DNA from: an uncultured Saprospiraceae bacterium
Lineage (GTDB): Bacteria; Bacteroidota; Bacteroidia; Chitinophagales; Saprospiraceae
Assembly (NCBI GenBank): GCA_937967615.1
Contig: CALCMJ010000032.1
Location: 1-57,763, forward strand
Direction: 5' to 3'
DNA length: 57,763 nt
In this document: positions 48,409-56,311 of the stretch, one piece after another
Numbering within the stretch: position 1 is the stretch's first letter
Layout: the number at the start of each line of letters is the position of its first letter
Made by a program: the position numbers and the translations under genes
The notes under the pieces: model-generated
Told to the model about the DNA's origin: nothing
Database searches by the model: none
The model's input: only the letters and a program-made list of their open reading frames with translations

Positions 48409-48783
48409 ATGACAACACAAGAAGTTGCAAACAAATTAGTAGAGCTTTGTAGAAAAGGAGATTGGGATAAAGCACAACAAGAGCTCTATTGTGATGACTG
48501 TACGAGTACAGAACCAGTTGAGATGTTTGGCCCTAAAACGGTAAAAGGTATGGACGCTATAAGAGAGAAGGGAAAGAAGTGGGCAGGGATGGTAGAAGAA
48601 ATGCATGGAGCAGAGATTTCTGATCCTATTATATCAGATGATCATTTCGCGATCACAATGATAATGGACGTTACGTATAAAGGAGCCCCTAGAACAAAAG
48701 ACAAAGAACTTTGTGTTTATGGAGTGAAGGATGGGAAAATTATTTCTGAAGAATTTTTCTATGCGCCACCTCCGGAGCAGTAA
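48409..48783 (+). CDS. SnoaL/NTF2-like protein
   Basis: The 124-residue protein has the cone-shaped alpha+beta layout of the SnoaL-like NTF2 superfamily. An N-terminal helix (VANKLVELCRKGDWDKAQQE) is followed by a loop with MFGPKTVKGMDAIREKGKKW. Beta strands such as HFAITMIMDVTYKG and KIISEEFFY come after. Members include enzymes and binding proteins of many kinds, so no substrate is assigned. It ends at a strong bidirectional terminator. Confidence 0.8.
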   Translation: MTTQEVANKLVELCRKGDWDKAQQELYCDDCTSTEPVEMFGPKTVKGMDAIREKGKKWAGMVEEMHGAEISDPIISDDHFAITMIMDVTYKGAPRTKDKELCVYGVKDGKIISEEFFYAPPPEQ

Positions 48784-48801
48784 GTACGTAACATACTACA
48801 C

Positions 48802-48849
48802 GCAACAAAAAAGACCTAAGTAAATTTTTACTTAGGTCTTTTTTGTTGC
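48802..48849. terminator. Bidirectional terminator, ~22-bp stem
   Basis: Bases 48802-48823 pair with 48828-48849 around a short loop. The stem includes GACCTAAGTAA and has A6/T6 tracts. It serves the NTF2-like gene (plus) and the FAH-trpS-ridA operon (minus). Confidence 0.88.
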
Positions 48850-48866
48850 TACGCGTATTGCAAAAC

Positions 48867-49475
48867 TTACTTTACTTCGCATTCAAATATCTGCTCAGTA
48901 TCTATAAAACCCCTTAGAACATCTCCTTGAACAGTTGGCCCTACACCTGCTGGTGTTCCGGTATAAATATAATCTCCTTTCTGTAAGGTAAAGATTGTCG
49001 AGATATAGCAGATAAGTGTATTAAAATCAAAGATGAGATCTTTCGTATTTCCCTTTTGCACAGTCTCTCCATTCTTATCTAAATGAAAAGAAATATTATT
49101 CATTTGGAATTGCTCCTTAGACAAAAACTTGCCCATAACGGCAGAATGATCAAAGCCTTTTGCTATTTCCCAAGGATGCCCTTTTTCTTTACATCTTGAT
49201 TGTACATCGCGCGCAGTAAAATCAATTCCTAAGCCTATTTCTTTGTAATAGTCATCCGCAAAAGCAGTCTGGATATGCTTACCATTTTTACAAATTTTCA
49301 ATATCACCTCAACCTCATAATGTAAATCTTTTGTAAACTCCGGATAATAGAAATCTCTATTATCACGTAAGGATGCCGTAGGAGGTTTCATAAAAATCAA
49401 AGGTTGAGTAGGTACCTTATTGCCCAGCTCTTTTGCATGATCAGCATAGTTTCTTCCAATACAGAATATCTTCAT
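48867..49475 (-). CDS. Fumarylacetoacetate hydrolase family protein
   Basis: The 202-residue protein has the FAH-family core: MKIFCIGRNYADHAKELGN at the N-terminus, the metal-binding HYEVEVILKI (the glutamates) and DFTARDVQ. The C-terminal KGDYIYTGTPAGVGP completes the usual set. This short form covers acylpyruvate hydrolases and oxaloacetate tautomerases/decarboxylases, so the substrate is uncertain. It starts 5 bp after the trpS stop on the same strand and should be part of one operon with trpS and ridA. Confidence 0.9.
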   Translation of the reverse strand: MKIFCIGRNYADHAKELGNKVPTQPLIFMKPPTASLRDNRDFYYPEFTKDLHYEVEVILKICKNGKHIQTAFADDYYKEIGLGIDFTARDVQSRCKEKGHPWEIAKGFDHSAVMGKFLSKEQFQMNNISFHLDKNGETVQKGNTKDLIFDFNTLICYISTIFTLQKGDYIYTGTPAGVGPTVQGDVLRGFIDTEQIFECEVK

Positions 49476-49480
49476 CGCAG

Positions 49481-50506
49481 TTAAAATTTTACATTCAACA
49501 GTCCTACCAGTTCTTTTACTTCACGCAGAGTAGATTGCGCAATTTTCCTTATCTCTTCACTGGACTGCTTTATTTGAAGTTTTATATTTTTCTTGTCTGC
49601 GATTATTGCAGATTTATTTTCTTTGAACGTTTTAGATAATGCTATTAATGTTTCCGCAACAGCATCCTTGAGATCTACATATTTGAGAACATCCGCATTA
49701 TAATGTTCCATCAATGTACTGTGGGCTTGCATATTTCCTCCAGCTTTCAAGAGCGTAAATAAGCCTACTAGTCCAGGAGACATTTCATCCCCTGTTTTTT
49801 CTCCAGTATCAGTAACCGCTGATCTAATCTGCTTACGTATACGGTCTTCATCGCCAAACACATTTATATAGTGTTTTTCTCCAGCACTCTTGCTCATCTT
49901 TCTTGTGGGATCTGCAGTTGATCGTATGTTAGGTGTTTCAGTGAATAATGTATCAGGCAGGACGAAATATTCCTTTCCTACTTGATTATTAAACCTGTTA
50001 GCAATCTCTCTTGTCAGTTCTAAATGCTGTGACTGGTCCTTTCCTACTGGAACAAAATCAGCCTTGTAAATAAGAATATCCGCAGCCTGTAATACAGGGT
50101 AATCAAATAGACCAACAGAAATAAATTTGTCTTTGATGTTTTCAGATGTACTCTTATCCTTGTATTGCGTCATGTTCTCCACTCTACCCATAGAAGCAAA
50201 GTTGTTGAATATCCAACCAAGTTCAGCATGTTCTGGTACAAGAGACTGCACAAATAAATTATTGACATCTATCCCCACAGCAAGTAAATTGAAAAGAAGT
50301 TCCCAAGTGTTGTTTCGTAATTTCTTTACATCATATGGCATTGTCATCGCATGATAATCCACAACACCATAGGTGCAATCGTATTCTTTTTGTAAATCAA
50401 CCCAATTCTTTACAGCACCAAAGTAATTCCCAAAATGCATATCTCCAGTAGGCTGGATACAAGAAAGCACACGTTTTTTCTTTTCTGTCATTTTATTCTC
50501 GTTCAA
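49481..50506 (-). CDS. trpS: Tryptophan--tRNA ligase
   Basis: TrpRS charges tRNA-Trp with tryptophan. The 341-residue length is typical. Class I signatures are the HIGH-like HFGN at residues 24-27 (in QPTGDMHFGNYFGAVKNW) and KMSKS at residues 203-207. The tryptophan-binding region with YPVLQAADILIY is present. It lies between ridA (26 bp upstream) and the FAH gene (5 bp downstream), all on the minus strand. Confidence 0.96.
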   Translation of the reverse strand: MNENKMTEKKKRVLSCIQPTGDMHFGNYFGAVKNWVDLQKEYDCTYGVVDYHAMTMPYDVKKLRNNTWELLFNLLAVGIDVNNLFVQSLVPEHAELGWIFNNFASMGRVENMTQYKDKSTSENIKDKFISVGLFDYPVLQAADILIYKADFVPVGKDQSQHLELTREIANRFNNQVGKEYFVLPDTLFTETPNIRSTADPTRKMSKSAGEKHYINVFGDEDRIRKQIRSAVTDTGEKTGDEMSPGLVGLFTLLKAGGNMQAHSTLMEHYNADVLKYVDLKDAVAETLIALSKTFKENKSAIIADKKNIKLQIKQSSEEIRKIAQSTLREVKELVGLLNVKF

Positions 50507-50532
50507 GTCTGTTTAATAATTTCTCTTAAAAT

Positions 50533-50913
50533 CTATTTTACAGCGATGCAAGATATCTCCACATTTACAAATTTAGGAAGCGCTGCAACTTGTACTAATT
50601 CTCTGGCTGGAGCAGTATCCTCGTTAAAATATTCTGCATACACAGTATTTATCCTACTGTACATATTCATGTCGCCCACAAAGACTGTGCATTTTACTAC
50701 ATGTTCAAATGTCATGTCAGCTGCATGCAAAACAGCTTTTAGGTTTTTCATTACCTGATGGGTTTCGTTTTCTATAGAATCTGTGATAAGTTCTCCAGTC
50801 TCTGCAACAAGAGCAATTTGTCCAGAAAGGTATAGCGTATTACCAGCAAGCACGGATTGGTTATAAGGACCAACGGGCGCAGGGGCAAACTCAGAATTAT
50901 TGATTTTTTTCAT
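50533..50913 (-). CDS. ridA: RidA family enamine/imine deaminase
   Basis: RidA proteins hydrolyse reactive enamine/imine intermediates such as 2-aminoacrylate, which PLP enzymes release. The 126-residue protein has the family features PAPVGPYNQSV, LYLSGQIAL, the strand HVVKCTVFVGDM and the active-site arginine in PARELVQVAALP. The cytoplasmic trimer is typical. It is the first gene of the ridA-trpS-FAH group. Confidence 0.94.
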   Translation of the reverse strand: MKKINNSEFAPAPVGPYNQSVLAGNTLYLSGQIALVAETGELITDSIENETHQVMKNLKAVLHAADMTFEHVVKCTVFVGDMNMYSRINTVYAEYFNEDTAPARELVQVAALPKFVNVEISCIAVK

Positions 50914-50937
50914 GTGTGATAAATTATAATACTATTG

Positions 50938-50977
50938 TACAAAAAAAAAGCTCCTTACCAGTCAATGGTAGGAGCTT
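50938..50977 (-). terminator. Terminator of yceD-rpmF operon
   Basis: On the minus strand AAGCTCCTACCA pairs with TGGTAAGGAGCTT, with one bulged base and a short loop, followed by about a dozen T residues. It is 20 bp after the rpmF stop. Confidence 0.85.
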
Positions 50978-50997
50978 CTTACTGAAATATTTTTCGT

Positions 50998-51192
50998 TTA
51001 GTCTAATTCCTCTGCAGCTTGAATCACCATTTGACCCTTATAATACATACTACCATCATGCCAATATGCTCTGTGGTACAAATGTGCTTCACCTGTCTCT
51101 TTACAAGTCGCTATTTGAGGTATAGGCGCTTTTAAATGCGTTCTTCTTTTTCTTTTCCTTTGCTTCGATATCCTACTCTTCGGATGTGCCAT
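50998..51192 (-). CDS. rpmF: 50S ribosomal protein bL32
   Basis: The 64-residue basic protein begins MAHPKSRISKQRKRKRRTHL, a clear bL32 N-terminus, and continues with ATCKETGEAHLYHRAYW. It keeps one cysteine of the zinc-binding region but not the full CXXC pair. It sits 14 bp downstream of the DUF177 gene, the standard bacterial yceD-rpmF pairing, and ends at a strong terminator. Confidence 0.96.
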   Translation of the reverse strand: MAHPKSRISKQRKRKRRTHLKAPIPQIATCKETGEAHLYHRAYWHDGSMYYKGQMVIQAAEELD

Positions 51193-51206
51193 AGTATTCT
51201 TATTTA

Positions 51207-51743
51207 CTAGTTATTATTAAATTCATTTTTTAGTTGATCCCAGATAGGATTTGTTGCATCTGCTTCACTTGCATCTTCTCCTTGTAACTTATCTAGAATC
51301 TTTTCATTGCATGGGTAAGGTTCTGTCTCTCTACAATCATACACCTTTATCAGAGGTAAATTTAAGCAAACACACTCATAGAAATATTTTGCCACATTAA
51401 CATGGTCTGTATCTCTGGTAATGTAAATGACTTCCTCTTCTTCTTCTACAGTCTCATCTACGTATTTTATAATAAGATGATCTTCCATCTGTAGTGGAAG
51501 GTGGATGTCTGCTAAACACCTATCGCATGGAGTTTCCATACTACCCATTATTTCAAAATCCAATTTTATCAGATTAGACTTCTTCTCAAGTACTAATCTT
51601 GCCTCAAAATCCCCAGCCTTTACTGGCGAATTTTCAAATTCTAAAAAGAATTGAGTATTCAATAGAAAATTGAATTCCCGTATTCCTTCACCCAAACCTT
51701 CTATAGGTATTGAGAACTGCCCCAACTTCTCCATTCCAGGCAT
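51207..51743 (-). CDS. yceD: DUF177 (YceD) family protein
   Basis: The 178-residue protein belongs to DUF177/YceD, known as the partner gene of rpmF and linked to 23S rRNA processing in plants and bacteria. The core signature METPCDRCLADIHLPL is present, with VCLNLPLIKVYDC later. The acidic C-terminus (DASEADATNPIWDQLKNEF) is typical. A good -7 promoter box lies 18 bp upstream of the start. Confidence 0.92.
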   Translation of the reverse strand: MPGMEKLGQFSIPIEGLGEGIREFNFLLNTQFFLEFENSPVKAGDFEARLVLEKKSNLIKLDFEIMGSMETPCDRCLADIHLPLQMEDHLIIKYVDETVEEEEEVIYITRDTDHVNVAKYFYECVCLNLPLIKVYDCRETEPYPCNEKILDKLQGEDASEADATNPIWDQLKNEFNNN

Positions 51744-51760
51744 TAATTTTAAATTGGCTG

Positions 51761-51768
51761 CAAAGATA
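51761..51768 (-). promoter_or_regulatory. -7 box for yceD-rpmF
   Basis: On the minus strand this reads TATCTTTG, a full match to TAnnTTTG, 18 bp before the yceD start. The divergent bTHX gene appears to have its own box at 51835-51842. Confidence 0.5.
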
Positions 51769-51834
51769 TACTTTCTATTTCAAAAAATAAAGCGAATTTA
51801 TCTATATAGTTATTGATTATTTAATGGGAATTAG

Positions 51835-51842
51835 CATCTTTG
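51835..51842 (+). promoter_or_regulatory. Possible -7 box for bTHX gene
   Basis: CATCTTTG matches TAnnTTTG except at the first base, 23 bp before the bTHX start codon. Confidence 0.35.
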
Positions 51843-51865
51843 TGCCCTTACAAATAAGAAATATC

Positions 51866-51982
51866 ATGGGTAGAGGCGATAAAAAAACGAAAAAAGGCAA
51901 GATTAAGGCATCATCATATGGGAACTCAAGACCTAAGCCAAAAGAGAAATTCTCAGTAAAACCTGCTGATAAGAAGAGCTAA
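51866..51982 (+). CDS. 30S ribosomal protein bTHX
   Basis: A 38-residue gene: the product begins MGRGDKKTKKGKIKASSYGN and continues SRPKPKEKF. This is the signature of bTHX, the small basic ribosomal protein that sits in the head of the 30S subunit in Thermus and Bacteroidota. Ten of 38 residues are lysine or arginine in the first half alone. The start is the only sensible ATG. It is divergent from yceD-rpmF, so ribosomal protein genes face each other across 122 bp. Confidence 0.9.
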   Translation: MGRGDKKTKKGKIKASSYGNSRPKPKEKFSVKPADKKS

Positions 51983-52065
51983 AGCTCCTTTTTTACATTT
52001 TCACAAGCACATTTCAGTCTGTATTTCCACTCTAGATAATATCTGAGACCCAAAACACATTGTAC

Positions 52066-52130
52066 CTAACATCTACATCTAACATCTACATCTAGCATCT
52101 AACGTCTACTTCTAACTCTAACATCTAAAC
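52066..52130. repeat. Degenerate CATCTA tandem repeat
   Basis: Imperfect repeats of ACATCTA and CATCTAA units (TAACATCTACATCTAACATC and variants) fill the gap after the fumC stop. The units are too short and irregular for a CRISPR. They look like slippage-derived sequence. Confidence 0.7.
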
Positions 52131-53515
52131 TAAACCATATTTCCAGGTTTTACCCAGGCGTCAAACTCCTTAGCACTCAAATACCCTAGGGCAATCGCAG
52201 CGGCTTTGAGCGTACTTCCTTCTTTATATGCCTTCTTAGCTATCTCCGCAGATTTATCATAACCAATCTTAGTGTTTAATGCAGTCACAAGCATAAGTGA
52301 ATTATTCAAATTCTCTTTAATCTTAGAACTATTTGGTTTTAATCCAGCAATAGCATTATCACAGAAGCTGACACTGGCGTCACCTATTAATTGAGCTGAC
52401 ATAATCATATTATATATCATCATAGGTTTAAACACATTTAATTCAAATTGCCCACTCATTCCTCCAATATTAATTGCTACATCATTCCCTAAAACTTGAG
52501 CCATCGCCATCGTGAGTGCTTCGGATTGTGTAGGATTTACTTTCCCAGGCATTATTGAAGATCCTGGTTCATTTGCAGGGATTATAATTTCGCCTATTCC
52601 ACATCGAGGTCCTGAGGCAAGCATCCGGATATCGTTCCCAATCTTCATAAGAGAAACAGCAACAGTTTTTAATGCACCGTGTGTTTCCACGATGGCATCA
52701 TGTGCTGCCAGGCCTTCAAATTTATTGCTCCCGCTTATGAAGGGCAGTTTTGTGTATTTAGCGATTTTCTGTGCTACTTTTTTGTCATAGCCTTTAGGTG
52801 TATTTAATCCAGTCCCTACCGCAGTTCCACCAAGAGCCAAATGAGAAAGATGTTTTAATGTATTTTCAATCGCCTTTATACCAAAATCAATTTGAGCGGC
52901 ATAAGCTGACAGTTCTTGTCCTAGCGTCACTGGTGTTGCATCCATAAAATGCGTACGCCCTATCTTTACTACTTTCTTATATGCTCTAGATTTTTTTTCA
53001 AATTCTTTTTGAAGTTTCTTTAGCCCAGGGAGGGTAGTTGTTTTTATTTTATGGTAAGCTGCAATGTGCATTGCTGTAGGAAAAGTGTCGTTAGACGACT
53101 GTGACTTGTTGACGTCATCATTAGGATGCAATCTTTTCTTTGCATCGCGGAGTTTACCACCTGCGAGCACATGCCCTCTGTTTGCAATAACCTCATTTAC
53201 ATTCATATTAGTTTGTGTGCCAGACCCAGTTTGCCATACAACAAGTGGAAATTGATCATCTAGTTCTCCTTTTAGAATTTCGTTACATACACGTTCTATG
53301 AGTTTGGCTTTGGCCTTACTCAAAACCCCTAATTCTGCATTTGTATGCGCCGCTGCCTTTTTGAGAATAGCGTAGGCATGAATAACTTCAGTAGGCATTC
53401 GCTGTCCACCTATTTTAAAGTTCTCTATTGATCTTTGTGTCTGCGCAGCCCAGTATTTATCACTTGGAACATCTACATATCCTAATGAGTCCTTTTCCTT
53501 TCTAAATCCTTTCAT
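52130..53515 (-). CDS. fumC: Class II fumarate hydratase
   Basis: FumC interconverts fumarate and malate in the TCA cycle without an iron-sulfur cluster. The 461-residue length is typical. Conserved regions are [48 protein letters not shown] with the catalytic His 189, and the mobile loop [11 protein letters not shown] at residues 318-328 with the catalytic serine. It probably is a single-gene transcript. It is encoded some 34 kb from aconitase in this window. Confidence 0.96.
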   Translation of the reverse strand: MKGFRKEKDSLGYVDVPSDKYWAAQTQRSIENFKIGGQRMPTEVIHAYAILKKAAAHTNAELGVLSKAKAKLIERVCNEILKGELDDQFPLVVWQTGSGTQTNMNVNEVIANRGHVLAGGKLRDAKKRLHPNDDVNKSQSSNDTFPTAMHIAAYHKIKTTTLPGLKKLQKEFEKKSRAYKKVVKIGRTHFMDATPVTLGQELSAYAAQIDFGIKAIENTLKHLSHLALGGTAVGTGLNTPKGYDKKVAQKIAKYTKLPFISGSNKFEGLAAHDAIVETHGALKTVAVSLMKIGNDIRMLASGPRCGIGEIIIPANEPGSSIMPGKVNPTQSEALTMAMAQVLGNDVAINIGGMSGQFELNVFKPMMIYNMIMSAQLIGDASVSFCDNAIAGLKPNSSKIKENLNNSLMLVTALNTKIGYDKSAEIAKKAYKEGSTLKAAAIALGYLSAKEFDAWVKPGNMV

Positions 53516-53920
53516 GTCTTGTTGTATAATCGTTATTAATGCGAGATAATTGAAGGTTAAAGGTAGTCATATATCCTTTTTTAACAGTACACGCGTACTG
53601 TATAATTTATAGCTAAAATCTGCGCACCTGTCTCTAAGTGTAATGCGTATTGCATAAGTTTTGTCGCTAGGTTTTCACTTAGTTGATCTATTCATATAAT
53701 TTTCAAAATAAGATGGGGTATCAGCTTTTTTATCTGTCTTAGGTACAGAATGTGATAATGATCGTAATAGAGAATTATTCATTGTAACACCCTTTTATCT
53801 TATCTTCTCAATTGGACGTTCCCTGTCAGGGTTAATTGTCTAAATCAATTAAAAGATTTGTAAGAGTGTGTTGTTAAAAAATTAGTAAAACCCTTTTCTT
53901 AACACTCTTTAATCTTAAAA
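53516..53920. other. Divergent intergenic region, no gene seen
   Basis: About 400 bp between fumC and the T9SS cargo gene, which point away from each other. It contains one small inverted repeat, ACAGTAC-4-GTACTGT, at 53584-53601. It must hold the promoters of both genes. I see no coding frame or RNA gene. Confidence 0.5.
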
Positions 53921-54988
53921 ATGAAAACTTTAAAAATTACCCTTTTTATCTTACTTAGCGTAAGCGTATCTACTATTTCCTTTGCACAATGTTATGAATT
54001 TGGAGTCACAGACGGTTATTTAAATCCGGCTGACCCTTTACCTTCTGGTGGACAAACAGAATTAACTTATGTTGTCTGTAACCAAGGAGATGATTTACCA
54101 TTGGATCCTAATGGAGGAATGGCATTTAACATCTGTCCTTCTGGCGATTATCTTGCTACAATTTCAGCAGTGTACGGTTCTGCAACAGAATACTTTAGCT
54201 TCTTTAGCTTTTTAGGTTGTGAATTAGGAACACAAACAGCAATGATTCCTGCTGGAACTTGTTTGGAATTTAAAATCTTGTTTGAATCTATAGCAGAATC
54301 CATGTATGGAGATTTTATAGATGATACAGGAGCTGAGACAGGTTTACATTGTGTAACAGCAAATATCTCTCCTTCTGGAATTTATTCTGGAGGAACTTGC
54401 CATGACACTACTGATGATTATCTACAAGTATGTACATGGACTGAGGCAGTAACGCTCCCTGTTGAGTTAACAGGTTTCACTGCAACAAAATTAAATACAG
54501 AATCTTTACTTAAATGGGAAACGGCTTCCGAAATAAACAACGCGCAATTTGATATTGAACGCTCATTAGATGGTATTCACTTTGAAAAAATAGGAGAAGT
54601 TGCAGGTGCAGGTAATTCTAATCGTGAAATTGCATATGAATTTATAGATGCAAATCCATCTACTGGAGTAAATTATTACAGACTCAATCAAATCGACTTC
54701 GACGGTAGAAGCACACTTTCAGAAATTAGACAACTTGAGTTTGAAGAATCTTCTAGAAGTATTAATATCTATCCAAATCCAGTTGTGGATTTTGTAAATA
54801 TTGAAACTACAGAGCTAGGAGCCTCACTACAAGTATATGATATGCTTGGAAAAATAGTTCTTGAACACACAATTAATGATTCAGAACAAATAAGCACGCA
54901 GGAATTATTTGCAGGCGCTTATATTTTTAGAGTATTAAATGCTAATGGTGAGACGTTACTTACTCAGAAAATTTTAGTGAGTAAATAA
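53921..54988 (+). CDS. Secreted T9SS type A cargo, unknown function
   Basis: The 355-residue protein has a signal peptide (MKTLKITLFILLSVSVSTIS). Residues ~22-180 form a cysteine-containing beta domain that looks DUF11/CARDB-like (GGQTELTYVVCNQGDDLPLD) and that I cannot assign. It is followed by a FN3-like module (LPVELTGFTATKLN, SEINNAQFDIERSLDG, NYYRLNQIDFDGRSTLSEIR). The C-terminal ~80 residues are a type A sorting domain ([33 protein letters not shown]). The FN3-like and sorting part closely matches that of the protein encoded at 13.8-14.9 kb. A terminator follows. Confidence 0.87.
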   Translation: MKTLKITLFILLSVSVSTISFAQCYEFGVTDGYLNPADPLPSGGQTELTYVVCNQGDDLPLDPNGGMAFNICPSGDYLATISAVYGSATEYFSFFSFLGCELGTQTAMIPAGTCLEFKILFESIAESMYGDFIDDTGAETGLHCVTANISPSGIYSGGTCHDTTDDYLQVCTWTEAVTLPVELTGFTATKLNTESLLKWETASEINNAQFDIERSLDGIHFEKIGEVAGAGNSNREIAYEFIDANPSTGVNYYRLNQIDFDGRSTLSEIRQLEFEESSRSINIYPNPVVDFVNIETTELGASLQVYDMLGKIVLEHTINDSEQISTQELFAGAYIFRVLNANGETLLTQKILVSK

Positions 54989-55028
54989 TAACTGTCCAAA
55001 TACAGATTTTTCGGTCAGGATACTTTTT

Positions 55029-55068
55029 AAACCTGTTGGCTTTTAGAATAGTCAACAGGTTTTTTTTA
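55029..55068 (+). terminator. Terminator of T9SS cargo gene
   Basis: AAACCTGTTG (55029-55038) pairs with CAACAGGTTT (55053-55062), followed by more T residues. It lies 41 bp after the stop codon. Confidence 0.82.
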
Positions 55069-55140
55069 TTTGACCAGAGTGCTTCTTGTATTTCGTTTGA
55101 ACGATTTATTTTGTGCGCATTGAAATTATTGCTGTTATTT

Positions 55141-55257
55141 TTTGGGCATCTCCCTCAATGCCTATGGCAATTGAGGGACCGCGCTATCCATGACGCCGCG
55201 TTCGCTTTGGTCCCTGCGGGACTAGGCTGCGCCTATCATTTCTATCGCTGATGCGGC
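55141..55257 (-). repeat. Dispersed repeat, copy 3 (inverted)
   Basis: Read on the minus strand, this block has AGCCTAGTCCCGCAGGGACC, then GGATAGCGCGGTC, a hairpin (CCCTCAATTGCC / GGCATTGAGGG, one bulge) and the end GATGCCCAAA. It matches the architecture of 24729-24857 and, more loosely, the other two copies. It is in the opposite orientation to them. The plus-strand open frame across it is not a gene. Confidence 0.7.
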
Positions 55258-55316
55258 TATGTCGTTTCTATAAATATTTATGGTTTAATATAATGCTATA
55301 AGTATGTCGCCAAGTT

Positions 55317-55693
55317 GTGGCTGTACAAATTGTCGCATTTATAATTCGTTTCTCATTTGCGCCATCGTTCTTTTGCCATTCCTATTTTCATTTTCATTTT
55401 CTTTGCACTTGCATTCGCTGATCTGTTTATAATCGCAATGAACTTTACTGTCCAATGGGTCCTGACCCATTGTGTTATATCATAAGTTGTTGCGAGTTAA
55501 TGCGACATGGCAGAAGAACGATGTAAACTGAGGAAGGACATTACATTTCTGAAATTGAACTCAATATTTACTTTTCCATTTTCTTTGCACTTGTACTTGC
55601 ATTGGCCGTTCTGTTTTTGTATGCTCAAGGTGTCGGGCCACCTTGGAACGTGGGAATCATACCTATTTTCATTTCAATTTTAATTTTATGCCC
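55317..55693. repeat. Tandem duplication, unit 1
   Basis: This ~377-bp unit is repeated directly at 55694-56075. From about 55404 to 55669 the two are nearly identical, with some four differences by eye. Each unit has a CATTTT-type microsatellite and the hairpin CAATGGGTCCTGACCCATTG (here 55453-55472). After that comes a GC-richer block ending TTGGAACGTGGGAAT. A plus-strand frame from the hairpin encodes a short hydrophobic peptide, but in this unit it is broken by TAA. Confidence 0.8.
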
Positions 55694-56075
55694 GTGGCTG
55701 TACAAATTGCTGCATTTGTAATTCGTCTCTCCACTGCGCAATTGCCATACCTATTTCCATTTCCATTTCATTTTCATTTTCATTTTCTTTGCACTTGCAT
55801 TCGCTGATCTGTTTATAATCGCAATGAACTTTACTGTCCAATGGGTCCTGACCCATTGTGTTATATCATAAGTTGTTGCGAGTTAATGCGACATGGCAGA
55901 AGAACTATGTACACTGAGGAAGGACATTACATTTCTGAAATTGAACTCAATATTTACTTTTCCATTTTCTTTGCACTTGTACTTGCATTTGCCGTTCTGT
56001 TTTTGTATGCTCAAGGTGTCGGGCCACCTTGGAACGTGGGAATCATACCTATTTTCATTTCAATTTCAATTTTCA
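55694..56075. repeat. Tandem duplication, unit 2
   Basis: This unit aligns with unit 1 with an offset of 377 bp at the left and 386 bp after the microsatellite, where the CATTTT/CATTTC tract is longer by 9 bp. The hairpin is at 55839-55858. In this unit the plus-strand frame from 55841 is open for 82 codons (TAC where unit 1 has TAA) and has a hydrophobic core IYFSIFFALVLAFAVLFLYA. I do not call it a gene: the frame runs into the microsatellite and has no recognisable family. Confidence 0.8.
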
Positions 56076-56108
56076 TTTCTAATTTCTAATTTTCATTTTC
56101 ATTTTTTA
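56049..56108. repeat. CATTTT/CATTTC microsatellite upstream of dinB
   Basis: An imperfect tract of CATTTT, CATTTC and TAATTTC units at the end of tandem unit 2. Similar short tracts lie at about 55384-55402 and 55749-55789, and a longer perfect one is at 57563. Confidence 0.75.
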
Positions 56109-56114
56109 TGTTGC

Positions 56115-56213
56115 TCCTGCGTGAGTGGTGGGAGCAGTCCGCAGGAGTCCGTAGGACCTGGCTGCGGACGACACGACCTGGAGCGAGTGTAACGAGAGAA
56201 GGGGCACGCCCAA
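56115..56213 (+). repeat. Dispersed repeat, copy 4
   Basis: This is the closest relative of copy 1 at 840-935. Both share GCGTGAGTGGTGGGAG, GTCCG(T/C)A(G/A)GGACCT and the right end GCACGCCCAA. It lies about 100 bp upstream of dinB. Differences are concentrated in the inverted-repeat arms, as expected if structure rather than sequence is kept. Confidence 0.75.
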
Positions 56214-56311
56214 GTCTGCAAAACACGTGCCGATTAAATAGGATTACATATGCCGATAAAACCAACATTTCTCTTATCTTTGTTCCCCCTTTAATTCCTA
56301 AGCTATAACTC

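Noticed and set aside
52066-52130. CATCTA repeats as a CRISPR-like array
   Set aside because: Units are 6-7 bp and irregular, there are no spacers of constant length and no cas genes nearby.
55036-55251. Plus-strand open frame through dispersed repeat copy 3
   Set aside because: It overlaps a terminator and a repeat element; the translation has no conserved features.
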